DNA from: Lunularia cruciata
Taxonomy: Eukaryota; Streptophyta; Marchantiopsida; Lunulariales; Lunulariaceae
Assembly: GCA_948567375.1 (NCBI GenBank)
Contig: OX419760.1
Location: forward strand, 6,634,001-6,698,000
Direction: 5' to 3'
Length of the DNA: 64,000 nucleotides
The notes beneath the pieces were generated by a model, which had not been told where the DNA came from, did no database searches, and saw only the letters and a list, made by a program, of their open reading frames with translations. Made by a program: the position numbers and the translations under genes. This document shows, one piece after another, positions 20,689 to 31,843 of this stretch (position 1 is its first letter; every line of letters starts with the position of its first letter).

Positions 20689-23656
20689 TCTATATTCGCG
20701 GTGTGGATCAAGCAGATTGCACAAGAACAATCTAAGGAGGGCCAAGTGCCGCATCAAGCAAAGGTTAATCAGATAGTTCAGGAGTTTGCAGATGTGTTTC
20801 CGGATGATCTGCCAAAGGGATTACCCTTTGATCGAGGTATGCCCTTCAAGATCGAGTTATTGCCAAGGAGTACTCCAGTGAGTAGACCAATCTATCGGCT
20901 CTCACCAAAGGAGTTGGAGGAGTTGCGAACAACACTTACAGAGTTGTTGGAGAAGGATTTCATACGACATAGTACCTCTCCGTGGGGAGCACCGGTACTA
21001 TTTGTTCCAAAGAAGGATGGAGGACTTCGTTTCTATATTGATTACCGTGGGCTCAATAAGCAAACCGTGAAGAATGCATATCCCTTGCCTCGGATCAATG
21101 ACCTGCTTGATCAACTAAGTGGAGCACACTACTTTTCCAAGCTGGATCTTTGTAGCGGCTATTGGCAAATTCTTGTTGAAGGAGAGGACGTGCAAAAGAC
21201 TGCTTTTCGCACAAGGTATGGACATTTTGAGTGGAGAGTTCTACCTTTCGGACTCACTAATGCTCCAGCAGTCTTCATGGATCAGATGCATCGAGTGTTG
21301 GAAGGACTATTGGATCGGTCCGTGGTGGTGTTCTTAGATGATATCTTAATCTATAGCAGGACAGAGGCAGAACATGTGAATCATGTGCAAGAAGTCCTAA
21401 GATGACTACGACAGTGGAAATTTTACTGCAAGAAGTCAAAGTGTGCTTTTTGGCAGAAGGAGGTTACCTTCTTGGGTCATAAGATCTCATCAGAGGGGAT
21501 CAAGATGGAAGAAGAGAAGATCAAGGCCATTACTGATTGGCCTACCCCAAAGGATGCTACAGAAGTACGAGCATTCAATGGATTGGCCAGTTTTTACCGA
21601 CGGTTCATCCACTATTATGCTCACGTGGCTGCACCATTGACTGACCTCTTGGGAAAGAACTTGAGCTTCCAATGGACCACCAAGCATGAAGAAGCATTCT
21701 AGAAGTTAAAGCATATGGTGTCTTCAAGACCTATTCTTCAACCATATGATCCTCAACTACCTTGTGTGGTTGATTTTGATGCTTCTAACTTTGCAATTGG
21801 AGCTGTGTTGCAACAAGAATTTCCAGATGGACTACATCCGATTGCCTTTGTGTCTTGTTGACTAAATACAGCGGAAAGAAATTACTCTGCTCGAGATCGG
21901 GAACAACTTGCAATGGTATATGCCACCAAGGTATGGAGGCATTATCTCTTGGGGAAACAAGTGATCATGCGAACTGATCACAAGCCATTGTTGCAGACCT
22001 TACACTTGGAGCACATGAAGAGCCGGCATCATCGATGGGAAGAGCAACTCCAATTGTTTGACATCAAACTTGAGTACAAACCAGGTCGGTTCCATGTCAT
22101 TCCTGATGCTCTATCACGACGACCTGATTTGAAGGATCTTCCTTTTATCACAGCGGCAATTACAACGGTGTCCATTGACCCTAAGGTCCACAATGAGTTT
22201 CAATCAGCTCTATGACAAGATCCCTTCTTCCAAATGGTACACGGTCGTTTGACAACATGCGACAAGGAGTACAACACCTTCTCCTTCAAGGAAGGCCTTT
22301 TATTCCATGCAGACCAGATCTATGTTCCAGCCAAAGGTGATCTTTGACTAGTGCGCCTTCAAGAAGCCCATGATTTACCAATAGCTGGTCACATGGGAGT
22401 GGACAAGACCTTGGGCACCCTCCAACGCCAATGGTGGTGGCCCAACATGACACGAGATGTTCGAGACTTTGTCCGATCATGTGAGAGTTGCCAACGGAAC
22501 AAGGCCAGCAACCAGAAGCCGAGTGGACTCCTTCAACCACTCGCCATTCCATCCGCTCGTTGGGAGCATGTGAGCTTGGATCTCATCACATCCTTGCCAA
22601 AGACAAAACAAGGACACACCGCAATCGTGGTGTTTGTGGATAAGCTTAGTAAGCAAATCCACTTGGCACCAACCTGTGATACCGTGGATGCTCCAACCTT
22701 AGCGCAAATCTACTTTGACAATGTCTTCAAGCATCATGGGATGCCATGTGTACTCATCTCCGACCATGATCCTCGATTTACTGGGAAGTTTTAGCAAGCA
22801 CTCTTCCAAATACTCGGCACCAAGCTTGCTTTGTCCACGGCCTATCATCCTCAATCTGATGGACAAACCGAATGTGCCAATCGTACATTGGAGGATATGT
22901 TGCGGGCCTTTGTCAATGTCCACCATACCAATTGGGATGAATGTCTTGCAGCTGCAAAATTTGCCTACAACAATTCCAAACAGGCAAGCACCGGATTTTC
23001 TCCCTTCTTTCTCAATTTTGGCCAAGATCCGCTTGTTCCAGATTCTCTTCTTGCTCCCCCTCCCTCGCAGGTTCCTCATACTTCCACATTCTTGACCACT
23101 ATATCCCAATCTCTCCAACAAGCCAAATCTCACCTCCTTGTTGCTCAGAATCGCCAAAAACAATATGCGGACCATCATCGTCGTGATCTCACCTTTGAAG
23201 TTGGTGATAAAGTCATGCTATCCTCTAGTAACCTCACTCTCCCACTGGATACCCAAGTTCGTAAACTTGCTCCTAATTGGATAGGACCCTTTGATATTAC
23301 CCACATTATCTCTCTTGTTGCTTATCGACTTGCCTTACCTTGTCACATGCGTATCCATCCTGTCTTTCATGTTTCCAAGTTGAAACCCTTTGTTCCTAAC
23401 CCTTCTTCCTTTTCCTCTCGAGTCCAACCTCCCCCTCTTCCTGTCCCTATCAATGATCATAAGGAGTACAAAGTTGATTGTATCCTTGCGCGTCGCCGTA
23501 TTCAATGCGGCCGTCGCCAACATATGGAGTACAAGGTCCTTTGGAAAGGGTATCTCCTTCATGATGCTACATGGGAACCTCTTTCTCACCTCCAGAATGC
23601 ACAGATGGCCATCAAGGAATTCGAAGCTTCACTGGCAACAAGGACGTCACCAACTA

Positions 23657-23670
23657 GCGGCGGGAGAATA
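23657..23670 (+). other. Polypurine tract, element C
   Basis: GCGGCGGGAGAATA directly before the 3' LTR. It is shared, reverse-complemented, next to the LTR of element J (55174). Confidence 0.75.
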
Positions 23671-24093
23671 TGTAACAATATGGAGTTTAGTGACGAAGTT
23701 AGTCGGGCTTACGAAGTAGAGAATAAGACAAAATAACCTAGAATATTCTAGAAGCATCTAAGAAGCTTCTTAGGAAGCTTCCCAACTAGTTAACTTGCGC
23801 CCTAAGCAGGTAGCTTCTAGAAGGAAGCTTCTAGAAGCTTCTAACTAGCTTAGCTTGCACGCCAAGTAGGCGGCTTCTAGAAGGAAGCTTCTTGAGAAGC
23901 TTCCTAGTTAACTTGGCTTGCACTCCAAGAAAGCGGCTCAAGGAAACTTCTTGAGAAGCTTCAAGGGTCTTGTATGCTACCTATAAATACCAAGGCCGAA
24001 GCTCATGCTAGGCATTCGGAGTTTTCCCTCATTCAAGTGTCCCAATGTGAGTTTCCATTCTCCTATTTCTCTCCTCGGTTTCGGTCGTTTACA
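23671..24093 (+). repeat. Element C 3' LTR (423 bp)
   Basis: Same length as the 5' LTR and 420 of 423 bases identical by eye. It is followed by the target duplicate TAGCC. Confidence 0.95.
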
Positions 24094-24098
24094 TAGCC

Positions 24099-24411
24099 GC
24101 TTCTTTGTAGCCTACTATAAGGGAAGAGGACCTTTCTTCAAGAAGAGAAGAAAATACTCTTAGGAGGAAACTTTAAGAGGAGGACTATGAGTGCCTTTGC
24201 ACAAATGGAATTTAGGTTTGGACACCAAAGAAGAGTATTTACAAATGATACCACAAGAATTCTTGATAAAGACTTAAAGTGCAAAGTTTATTTGGAAGTC
24301 AAGCTTACCATCTATAGCTTAGACTATTCCAAAAATCATAACCCAAGTGCATCATCTTCCTTAGCAAACAACAAGGAAGGTCTTACCAACATTGTACCAT
24401 CATGGGATTTA
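24099..24411 (+). other. Unassigned DNA with a coding-like frame
   Basis: The continuation of the DNA interrupted by element C. A frame from ATG 24187 is open through the boundary with element D (MSAFAQMEFRFGHQRRVF and onward). No family is recognised. Because the last codons lie in the D LTR, only 24187-24411 can be ancestral sequence. Confidence 0.3.
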
Positions 24412-27400
24412 TGTGGCAACTTGGCAAATATCACTTTTGAGGTAATCAGGTAAGTAAAGTTCATTCCCACAAAGATATTAGATAGAAATGTCCAAATATG
24501 AAGTCCAATGTCACAAATGTGGTTCTTCTTAATTTCTTCTTTAGACTCTTGGGTAGAAACCACACCCAAAGGAGAGTAACAAGCACTGATATGCAATCTT
24601 GTCACAAATTAACACTTCTTAATCACAAATCCACCAAATCTTTCCAAACAATCTTGATTGTGACGATTTAGTCTCTCCCAAGAATACTTCACTACAAAAT
24701 GACTTCACTTCAAAATTGTATTCCACCCCTCCACTAAAAGCACAACTTCCTTGATCAAAATTGCTTCATATCAACACTATGCTATACTCACTACTGCAGA
24801 ATACTACCAACACTACAATTCCTCTAAGATCTGTAATGACATTGCTTTGATTGCACATCACTTAGGATCAAACACAAAAAATGAAGATCAAGGTCTTGGA
24901 ATCCAACATCCAACACGCACATTGACTTGCACTTTGAAATTCTCCACACACTCACAATTACAAATGTAGAGTTGATACTCAAAATTAAGCTCAAGCAACG
25001 AGCACTACTTCAAAATACTTTGCTTTATCTATTCTTAGAATTATGAGCATTGAACAACAACATATTGCAAATGCCTCCTTTAAATAGGTAGAACTCTTCA
25101 GTAGTTATCTAACTAATATACCGTTTCCTAACAACTTCACCAACCTATAGATCCGAAACAACCATGCACCACTTCATATCTGCCCTTCAAAATATGAAAT
25201 CTATTGCTACTCCGATCCAATGTCTACTTCTTCTTCGGCTTCCAAACCTGAAGTAACTCCACATACTACTCTATCCTCGGTTTTACAACTACTAACTCTT
25301 CTACCAATTCTAACACCTCTTTCCCTTGATTTGCAATTACCGTCATGGGCAACCTACATACATCCTGCAACCCATCCTTCTCTAATACTTCCAATGGCAA
25401 CTCCAAAGATATTTTTACTCCTACTTATTCTACTTTGGGTCTCACTCTCACATCATTCCAAAGTTTATCTACTCCTAACTTAACTAAGTCTAATCTAATC
25501 GTGATATTGTATTCCACTTCCAATATCTTCCTATCTACACGAGTTCTAAGACTAATCACTAATGCATTCAAGTCCTTATCCTTTGCATTTCTTCTCCTCG
25601 TCTCTTGCACCAACAATCTCAACTCATGCAACCTCATTTCTTCAATTCTTATACTTGCTTTGGTACTCAACATTACATTCATCTTCACTACTATCTCCTT
25701 CAATGGCTCAAGCCTCATCCTTCTCTCATATTCCTTATCTGCCTGCCAATCTTCTTGGTATATTGCTAGTTTTGCCTCAAACTTGGCCTTCACATTTCCC
25801 TTCCCCTTCTCTTTTTGCACTATCTTCTCTTCCAAATTATGAATTAGTTCCCGCAATCTTTCTTCTTCTCCATACCGCATTATTAACTCTCTTTGCTAGA
25901 GTTGCGTCTTCTCTTTTATGCTATGCATCACTTGGTTGAGTTCTTGCTCCTTCTCTGCTGCCCTTGCCATGGCATAGATGACCTCTATTTGAGAATCAAC
26001 AAACTGCTACTTCAAGATTTTGTACTCAGCTATTTGTCTCTCCATGGCTATGACATTCTGCTCTATTATCTTATCTTTACTCTCTACTTCTATAATCTGA
26101 TTTTGTACTACTGAATCTACTCACAATATCTCCCTTTGCTCCTCTCCTTGGGTTCTACTCTCCTTCATCTCCAAGTTTTCTACTTCTAACCGGTCTAGCA
26201 CTTGCAACAAATTTTTTACCTGAGGATACTCTAGCTGCATTTCTTTCTTCTTCTTCCCTAGTGTCATCAACAATGAGCAGACAATCTCCCTTAGATACTC
26301 CACTCCTCTGGTCTGGGTATCTTCTTCTTGCGGCCTTTCCTCATTCTCCATCTTTTCTTTGCCTAACATTCTCCTTTTCAAGTAGAGTCATCCAATTGGA
26401 ATTGATTTCTCGCTCCTCAAACTCTCACTTTCTATTTCCTTCCTCCGACTTGGCCCCGTCTCATGTCTTGTGCTTCTTCTTGATCTGATTTCTCTCTAAA
26501 TGATAACCTTCTTCTCCAATTTCTCTAGAACTTCCTCTTCTTCTTTCAGGTTATCTTTGTCTGCAGTTTCCAACTTTCCCTCTAGTACTGGCTACATCTC
26601 CACTCTATCTTCACTCTTGCTACTTGTTTCACCACTTTGCAATGTGAGTTTGGGTTCCTCTTCTCTCTCCGAGTCCTCTGACTTGTACTTGGCCTCTACC
26701 TTCTGATTCTTCCTCCAACAATGTTAATACCACCATGTCCTTCCTTGGGTTCACTTTCCTAGTCTTTTGTGGTCTCACAACTACCACTTCTTCTTTGGGT
26801 TGACTCCTCTTCTTTGGCTTTGGAGCTATCACCGCTAATCTCACACTCTGCCCTGTTTATGCATAGTACTCATTCTTTGCTTCTAATCTAAAGAATGTAT
26901 TGTTGCTCATTTGCATCAACATCTCTCCTCAAGTTGGGATGGAAGTGCGATACCATCTTTTGTCATTGCACCGCATTTAGTAAATTTGATCCCAAATAAA
27001 AATGGGCTGCAAAAGGTACAATGTAGTGTGGAGGCGTCTTATCCCATAAATTCTACACCATCTGTCTTGTGTGCTAATAAAAGCACTTTGCCCAATTGAT
27101 GAGTTCCCTTGCAAACATCTTATGGAAAAACATTGCTTCGCGTTTCATTACATAAGTGGTTTGCTCCAGCTTGAAGATGACCATCATTGCTCCTATGATG
27201 CCCCTCCTCACAAGGTCCTTATAACTCTTGACCTTATATCCATTCTTTGTGCATTTTGAAAAAAAGGCGTCTCTTACTTCTTGGGTTTCTTTGGCTACCT
27301 CTCCTCTCCCCAAGAATGTAGCTCCTTGCTCCTTAACAGCCTCACCAGTACTAACCTCCAATCCAACTCTATCCAACAAGCCAGGATTTCCTCTCTTCCC

Positions 27401-28179
27401 TTTTGCATTGGGTGCTTCCAAACACTTACTCTCTATTATCTTGGTCATGAAACTTGGAAAGCTAAGGTTCCAGTTCCATGCCAAAAATGTGATTCAAAGC
27501 CTGCTCAAGACATCAATCCTGGCAATCACATCTAACCTCCAAATTGCATGATTTCTCATTGCAAATTCTGAGTTCTTCTTTCTACCTCCCATCTTTCTCT
27601 CCTCCCCTCTAGAGTTGTGAAAGCTCTTCCTCCCAATTCCTAGACTGATGATCCTAACTTCCTCTCGATGCACAAAGGTGTCTCTTACTACAATCCCTTT
27701 TCCACAATCTCCCTTAGGGCAACTTCTTAATGGAGATGGGAAGTTACTTATCATTCCTCCTCTCTTCATCTCAATCTTGAATCTTATAGTGGCACGTCTC
27801 CTCAGTCTCTTCACTTTGAGCTTCTACCAAGAAATCACACCTTTTGCATGCTCCTCTTCTATCAATGTCAATTTTCCCTTGCTCATAGGACAGCCATTTT
27901 TGTATGCAGTACCTTCTTGAATGTCCAACCTTGAAGGAAAGTTGCTACATTTTCCTTGCATTAGGTTGAGCACACTGAGACAAAGTTTCATTACGTTAGG
28001 TTGAATGCTGACAAGACCAATCCCTTTGTTTCTGACACAAACTCACTTTACTTCAGGTTACAACCCAAAGACACCATTCTTTGCCTTCCGATGCAATGTA
28101 GGTACAATACGACTTTGTCTATATACTTCTTCTTCAAAATAGGATAAAAACTTAAAAAAACAAAAATGTGGGTACCACA
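24412..28179 (-). repeat. Element D 3' LTR, about 3.77 kb
   Basis: On the minus strand it starts TGTGGTACCC right after a polypurine tract and ends GTTGCCACA, giving TGTGG/CCACA terminal inverted repeats. About 1,085 bp of its outer end (24412-25497) aligns to the 5' LTR remnant 34309-35394. The same LTR start follows the polypurine tract of element E. Inside lies a long decayed reading frame, so the LTR is far longer than those of families 1, 2 and 4. Confidence 0.75.
25190..27960 (-). pseudogene. LTR-embedded reading frame with coiled-coil C-terminal half (element D)
   Basis: Minus-strand segments at 27494-27814 and 27074-27484 share one frame and include KGKRGNPGLLDRVGLEV and CTKNGYKVKSYKDLVRRGI. 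They are followed by a basic segment (26629-26844) and by two segments in one frame (26121-26381 and 25425-25880) that are charged and coiled-coil-like (LIHNLEEKIVQKEKGKGN, EYERRMRLEPLKEIVVKM). A homologue of the first part, with CTKNGYKVDSFRDPLRRGI, survives in the LTR of element E near 43590-43880. The whole would encode roughly 900 residues. The function is unknown; no transmembrane segment or known domain is seen. Stops and shifts make it a pseudogene. Confidence 0.55.
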
Positions 28180-28193
28180 TACCCTTCCCTCAA
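28180..28193 (-). other. Polypurine tract, element D
   Basis: On the minus strand TTGAGGGAAGGGTA stands directly before TGTGGTACCC. Element E has GAGGGAGGGAGTA at the same place. Confidence 0.75.
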
Positions 28194-28199
28194 ATGTGA

Positions 28200-29540
28200 G
28201 CATCCCGGCAAACATAGACCTCAGGTGCCTTAGAGACCTCCGAGTCTATTGTCTAGTACTTTTGAACTCTCCACCCATTCACTTGAGTGGCAAAAGGTTG
28301 CCCCTCCAAGTCTACAAGTTGAATGGACCCGTTGTCATAAATATGAAGTGCTTGATAGGGCCCCATCCATCTTAAATGCAATTTGCCTGGAAAAAATACT
28401 TGGGAATTGTCATATAACAAAACCAAATCTCCTTCACAAATAGTGATAGGCTTGATGTGCTTATTGTGCCTAAATTTCCTCTATTCTTGCACTTCCTTCA
28501 TGGTTTGCATTGCATCGTTCCCTTTCTCTTCTTACCACATCAATTGATGGATCTGAAGATCTTGACTTTCTTCTTCTAACAATTGTTCTTTGCAGAGAAT
28601 CCAATATGACGATAGTTCAAATTCAACTGGTAGTATGGGATGCAATCCATATGTCAAGAAGTATGGAGTTTGCTTTGTTGTGATCTTTTCTGTTGTTTGA
28701 TATGCTCACAACACAACTGGTAACTTTGTATCCTAATCATAGGCATAATTGAAAGTCATCTTATTAAGAATTTTACATAGTAACCTATTTGCCGTCTCCG
28801 TTAGGCCATTTTCTTTGGGATTATAAGGAGTTTTCTTCCAATGTTTAATCTGGAAGTACTTGGTTAACGCTTCCACCAAGGAATTCAAAAAATGGGTTCA
28901 CCGATTCCAATTTCAAAGGACATCCATATCTAGAGATGATGTTTCAAAAGAAAAATTCTACAACTATTTTTGCATCATCTTTGTGAGTTGCTTTGACTTT
29001 GACCATTTTGGTAGCATAGTCAGTGAAAACCAAAATGTATCATATTCTCGTGACTCGGGTTACCGGTTGGTTTGGCCCCACAAAATCAATTCCCCATTTC
29101 TCAAATGGGGCCAATGGCAAAATCGGTCTCAAAGGCCAATGGGAATCAGGTGTCGGTTTTCCTATTTGTTGGCAGGTGTCACAACTTTGAATATGGGCAT
29201 GTGTATTTTTATACATTATAGGCCACCAATACCCCAAGGAAAGAATCTTCTTCATAGTATTCTCAGGGCATAATGTCCCTCTGATGCTTTTGCATGTAAA
29301 GCCTCAATTACTCCTCCAACTTTGTATGCTTCTAAACATTGTTGAAGTACTTTGTCTTCACTTATTCTAAATAAAATTTTGTGTTTAAGCTGATATGGCC
29401 CTATTTTCCTAAGAAAGACTGCCCTCTACTCCGGGTCCAGCCCGTCACAACATTGGAGAGTATGCAAATAGTGATATTTTGCTACATATTTCATACTTTG
29501 CATTGCTATCAAATGATAAAACTCTTTGTCAAGGAAGTGG
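28200..29540 (-). pseudogene. pol: Integrase segment of pol, element D
   Basis: Minus-strand frame 29040-29255 reads LGYWWPIMYKNTHAHIQ and CDTCQQIGKPTPDSHWPL followed by GIDFVGP, the zinc-binding region and start of the catalytic core. Fragments of the rest lie between 28200 and 29000 in several frames. No chromodomain follows. Confidence 0.75.
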
Positions 29541-29549
29541 TCGCCAACC

Positions 29550-30990
29550 TCCTATTCTTGGTCTTGAGTTTCTAACCTAGATTGGAAGTCCGTGTTTGAA
29601 TGCAAAGTTCTCTTCCGTACTTGTACAATATATGTGAATTCTTGCAATAACAAGATCCATCTTGCAATTTGCCCCGAAAAATCTGCCTTCTTGACCAGAT
29701 GTTGGAGGGCATAATGGTCCATATAGAAAATAGATTTGTACCCCAATAGATAGTGGCAAAACTTCTTGTAGGCATACACCATTCCGAGTACTTCCCTTTC
29801 AATCATTGAATAATTTCTTTATGAAATCAAAAGTTGTCGGTTGGCGTAATAGATTGGGTAATCCTTCTTCTTGTTGTCCTTCTGACTTAAGACTACTCCA
29901 ATTGCTATGGATGAAGTATCCACATATACATGAAAAGGGTGCTCCCAATTTGGAGCCCTCATAATTGGTGCTTCAACCAATTTCTTCTTTAGTACCTAGA
30001 AAGCTTCTTCTTGACTTGCTTCCTACAGGTAGTCCTTGGACTCCTTTAGCAGGTTTGTTAGGGGCGCATCAAGCACTACATAGTTTGATACAAAGTGTCT
30101 ATAGTATCCAAAATGTCCCAAGAAGATTCTTAGCTCCCAAATTTTTTAAGGGATTCCAAGGCCGAGATAACTTTAACCTTCTTGACATCGACTTCAATAC
30201 CTTGGCTTCACACCCGATGCCCCAGAAGAATTTCCTCCGTCATTGCAAAGAAGCATTTCTTTGGGTGTAATGACAGATCAGAAAAATGGCACCTTTCAAA
30301 ATTTTGGTGAAGGTAATCTAAATGTACATCTCTTTGCCCAAACACACAAAAATAATCAATGAAGACCTCCACAAATTTGCACATAAAATCCTTGAAGAAT
30401 GCATTCATCATCCACTGGAAAGTAGTGGGAGCATTACACAACCCAAAGGGCATTTGATTGTAAGCAAAGGTGCCCCAATCGGTGGTGAATGTGGTCTTAT
30501 CCTTATCTTCTTCTCTAATAGATACGTGATTTTACCTTGAAAATCCATCGAGAAAGCTGCAACAAGGATGACCAACTACTTGATCCAAAATTGTATTCTA
30601 TGAAAGGCAAGGGATGATGATCCTGCTTCGTAACTGCATTCACCTTGCAAAAATCTTGGCACTTTCAAATCTTCCTAGTTTTCTTCTTTGGGACAATGAC
30701 AATGGGTGAGACTCACTCACTGCTTAAGACAAGAAATATTATTTTGGCCCCTAGGTACTTGTCGATTTCCTCTTTTACCAAGAGTGAGTACTTTGGGTTT
30801 ACGCGGTACCGTCTTTGCCAAACCAGAACTACACCTTCAACCAGGTCAATCCGGTGTTCTCTAGATTATTGTGGAATACCCAGCATTTGATCAATAGACC
30901 AAGCAAATACATCCTAGAATTCTATAAATAGGGTAGTGTATCCTACCAACTCCTCCAAAGTGATTGTCTAAGAAATTTTTAAAAAAATTT
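29550..30990 (-). pseudogene. pol: RT and RNase H segment of pol, element D
   Basis: The RT part (30208-30453, minus) reads MPFGLCNAPTTFQWMMNAFF and FIDYFCVFG, where the second catalytic aspartate of the FVDD motif seen in E is tyrosine. The RNase H and connection part (29552-29806) reads EREVLGMVYAYKKFCHYLLG and ALQHLVKKADFSGQ. Several frameshifts and stops are present, so it is inactive. Confidence 0.8.
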
Positions 30991-31060
30991 CCTCACTTAA
31001 GATGACATCTTGATAGTCATCGGGGATGATGACTCCCTCAACATGACTCACTTGGCTTAA

Positions 31061-31813
31061 TCAAAGTTGAGCTGCCATCAAACCTCCTTCTTCCAAGTCA
31101 TTTTCACCCAAGGCGAGGTCATATGGATCTTTGTCATTGATGTCTACCTCGTAATATTCCAAGTAATTGACTTGGACTTTGTCTTTAGAATCTTTTGAAG
31201 ATGAAGACAATGAATCTTTGGATTCATCTTTGTCTTTTGATGAAGTTGTTTCCTTGAGGTGGAGAACCTTCATCCAACTCATTGTCACCAACTTTTGGTC
31301 CTTGGACAAGATGACCTTACACCGCAACTTCTGCTGGTGCCAATCCACCACAACTTGGGCACTATACAACCAAGGTCTTTTGATCAATAGTAGGTAACCC
31401 GCCTTTGTTACTGGTCTCAATACAATATAGTTTAATTTGAAGGGTACCCCTCCAATGATTGTTGTAATGTCTGCCCAATGCATGCCCAATGGCCATCTCC
31501 TGGTTTGGTCTACAAATTTCAAAACTTGGGGTGTTGGCTCAAACATATGGTACCCCAACCTATTTGAAGTATCTTTGGTCATGACATTCATACCGGATCT
31601 TGAATCAATGGGTATCAATGTGATCATACACCTTTTAATCTCCGCATCAACTTCAAGAGATTCTAGATCTTCCTGTTCAATATGATAAATGGCTAGCAAG
31701 TCTTTTTTAGACATTGCCCTTACTTTCTTGAGGGCTGAACTTAACTGCTTCTTATACAACTTTTTGTCTTCCCATAGTTGCTTGAATGCAATATTTGCAC
31801 TCGTGGATGCCAA
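31061..31813 (-). pseudogene. pol: Protease-containing segment, element D
   Basis: An open frame of about 250 codons. IPIDSRSGMNVM corresponds to the retropepsin active-site region, though the D-S-G spacing is altered by an inserted residue. The second half shows TTIIGGVPFKLNYIVLRPV and RPWLYSAQVVVDWHQQKL, characteristic of Tat/Athila-like proteases. A serine/aspartate-rich tail follows (SKDKDESKDSLSSSSKD). It is the longest uninterrupted piece of element D. Confidence 0.7.
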
Positions 31814-31843
31814 ATCCGCTACAATATTGTATTGAGGTACTCC

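Larger units (their letters stand above)
20071..23736 (+). pseudogene. pol: pol polyprotein of element C: protease, RT, RNase H, integrase, chromodomain
   Basis: One frame of about 1,220 codons with no frameshift. In order: protease ([11 protein letters not shown], about 20150), three 20-residue repeats (20509-20688), RT ([29 protein letters not shown] about 21330), RNase H (VVDFDASNFAIGAVLQQ; TDHKPLL), integrase zinc region (HMGVDKTLGTLQRQ then CESCQ), integrase core (SLDLITSLPKT, STAYHPQSDGQTE) and chromodomain (YKVLWKGYLLHDATWEP). Stops: TGA at 21403, TAG at 21700, TGA at 21859, TGA at 22213, TGA at 22347 and TAG at 22791 (all approximate to a codon). Each is one transition from CGA, CAG or TGG. 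The frame runs 66 bp into the 3' LTR before its natural stop. Confidence 0.92.
18451..24093 (+). mobile_element. Element C: near-complete family-2 Ty3/gypsy chromovirus
   Basis: Two LTRs of 423 bp (18451-18873 and 23671-24093) differ at three sites only. Target duplication TAGCC is perfect (18446-18450 and 24094-24098). PBS, pre-gag ORF, gag, protease, RT, RNase H, integrase, chromodomain and polypurine tract are all present, in order. Pol has no frameshift. Coding is interrupted only by seven stop codons, each explainable by one transition. This is the youngest intact structure in the window and the reference for its family. Confidence 0.95.

Noticed and set aside
22699-23178. Long minus-strand frames opposite pol of element C
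   Set aside because: They are antisense shadows of integrase codons and repeat wherever that integrase is present.
25220-28100. Plus-strand frames of 60-165 codons in the D LTR region
   Set aside because: They are Ser/Thr/Leu/Pro-rich shadows of the minus-strand coiled-coil frame.
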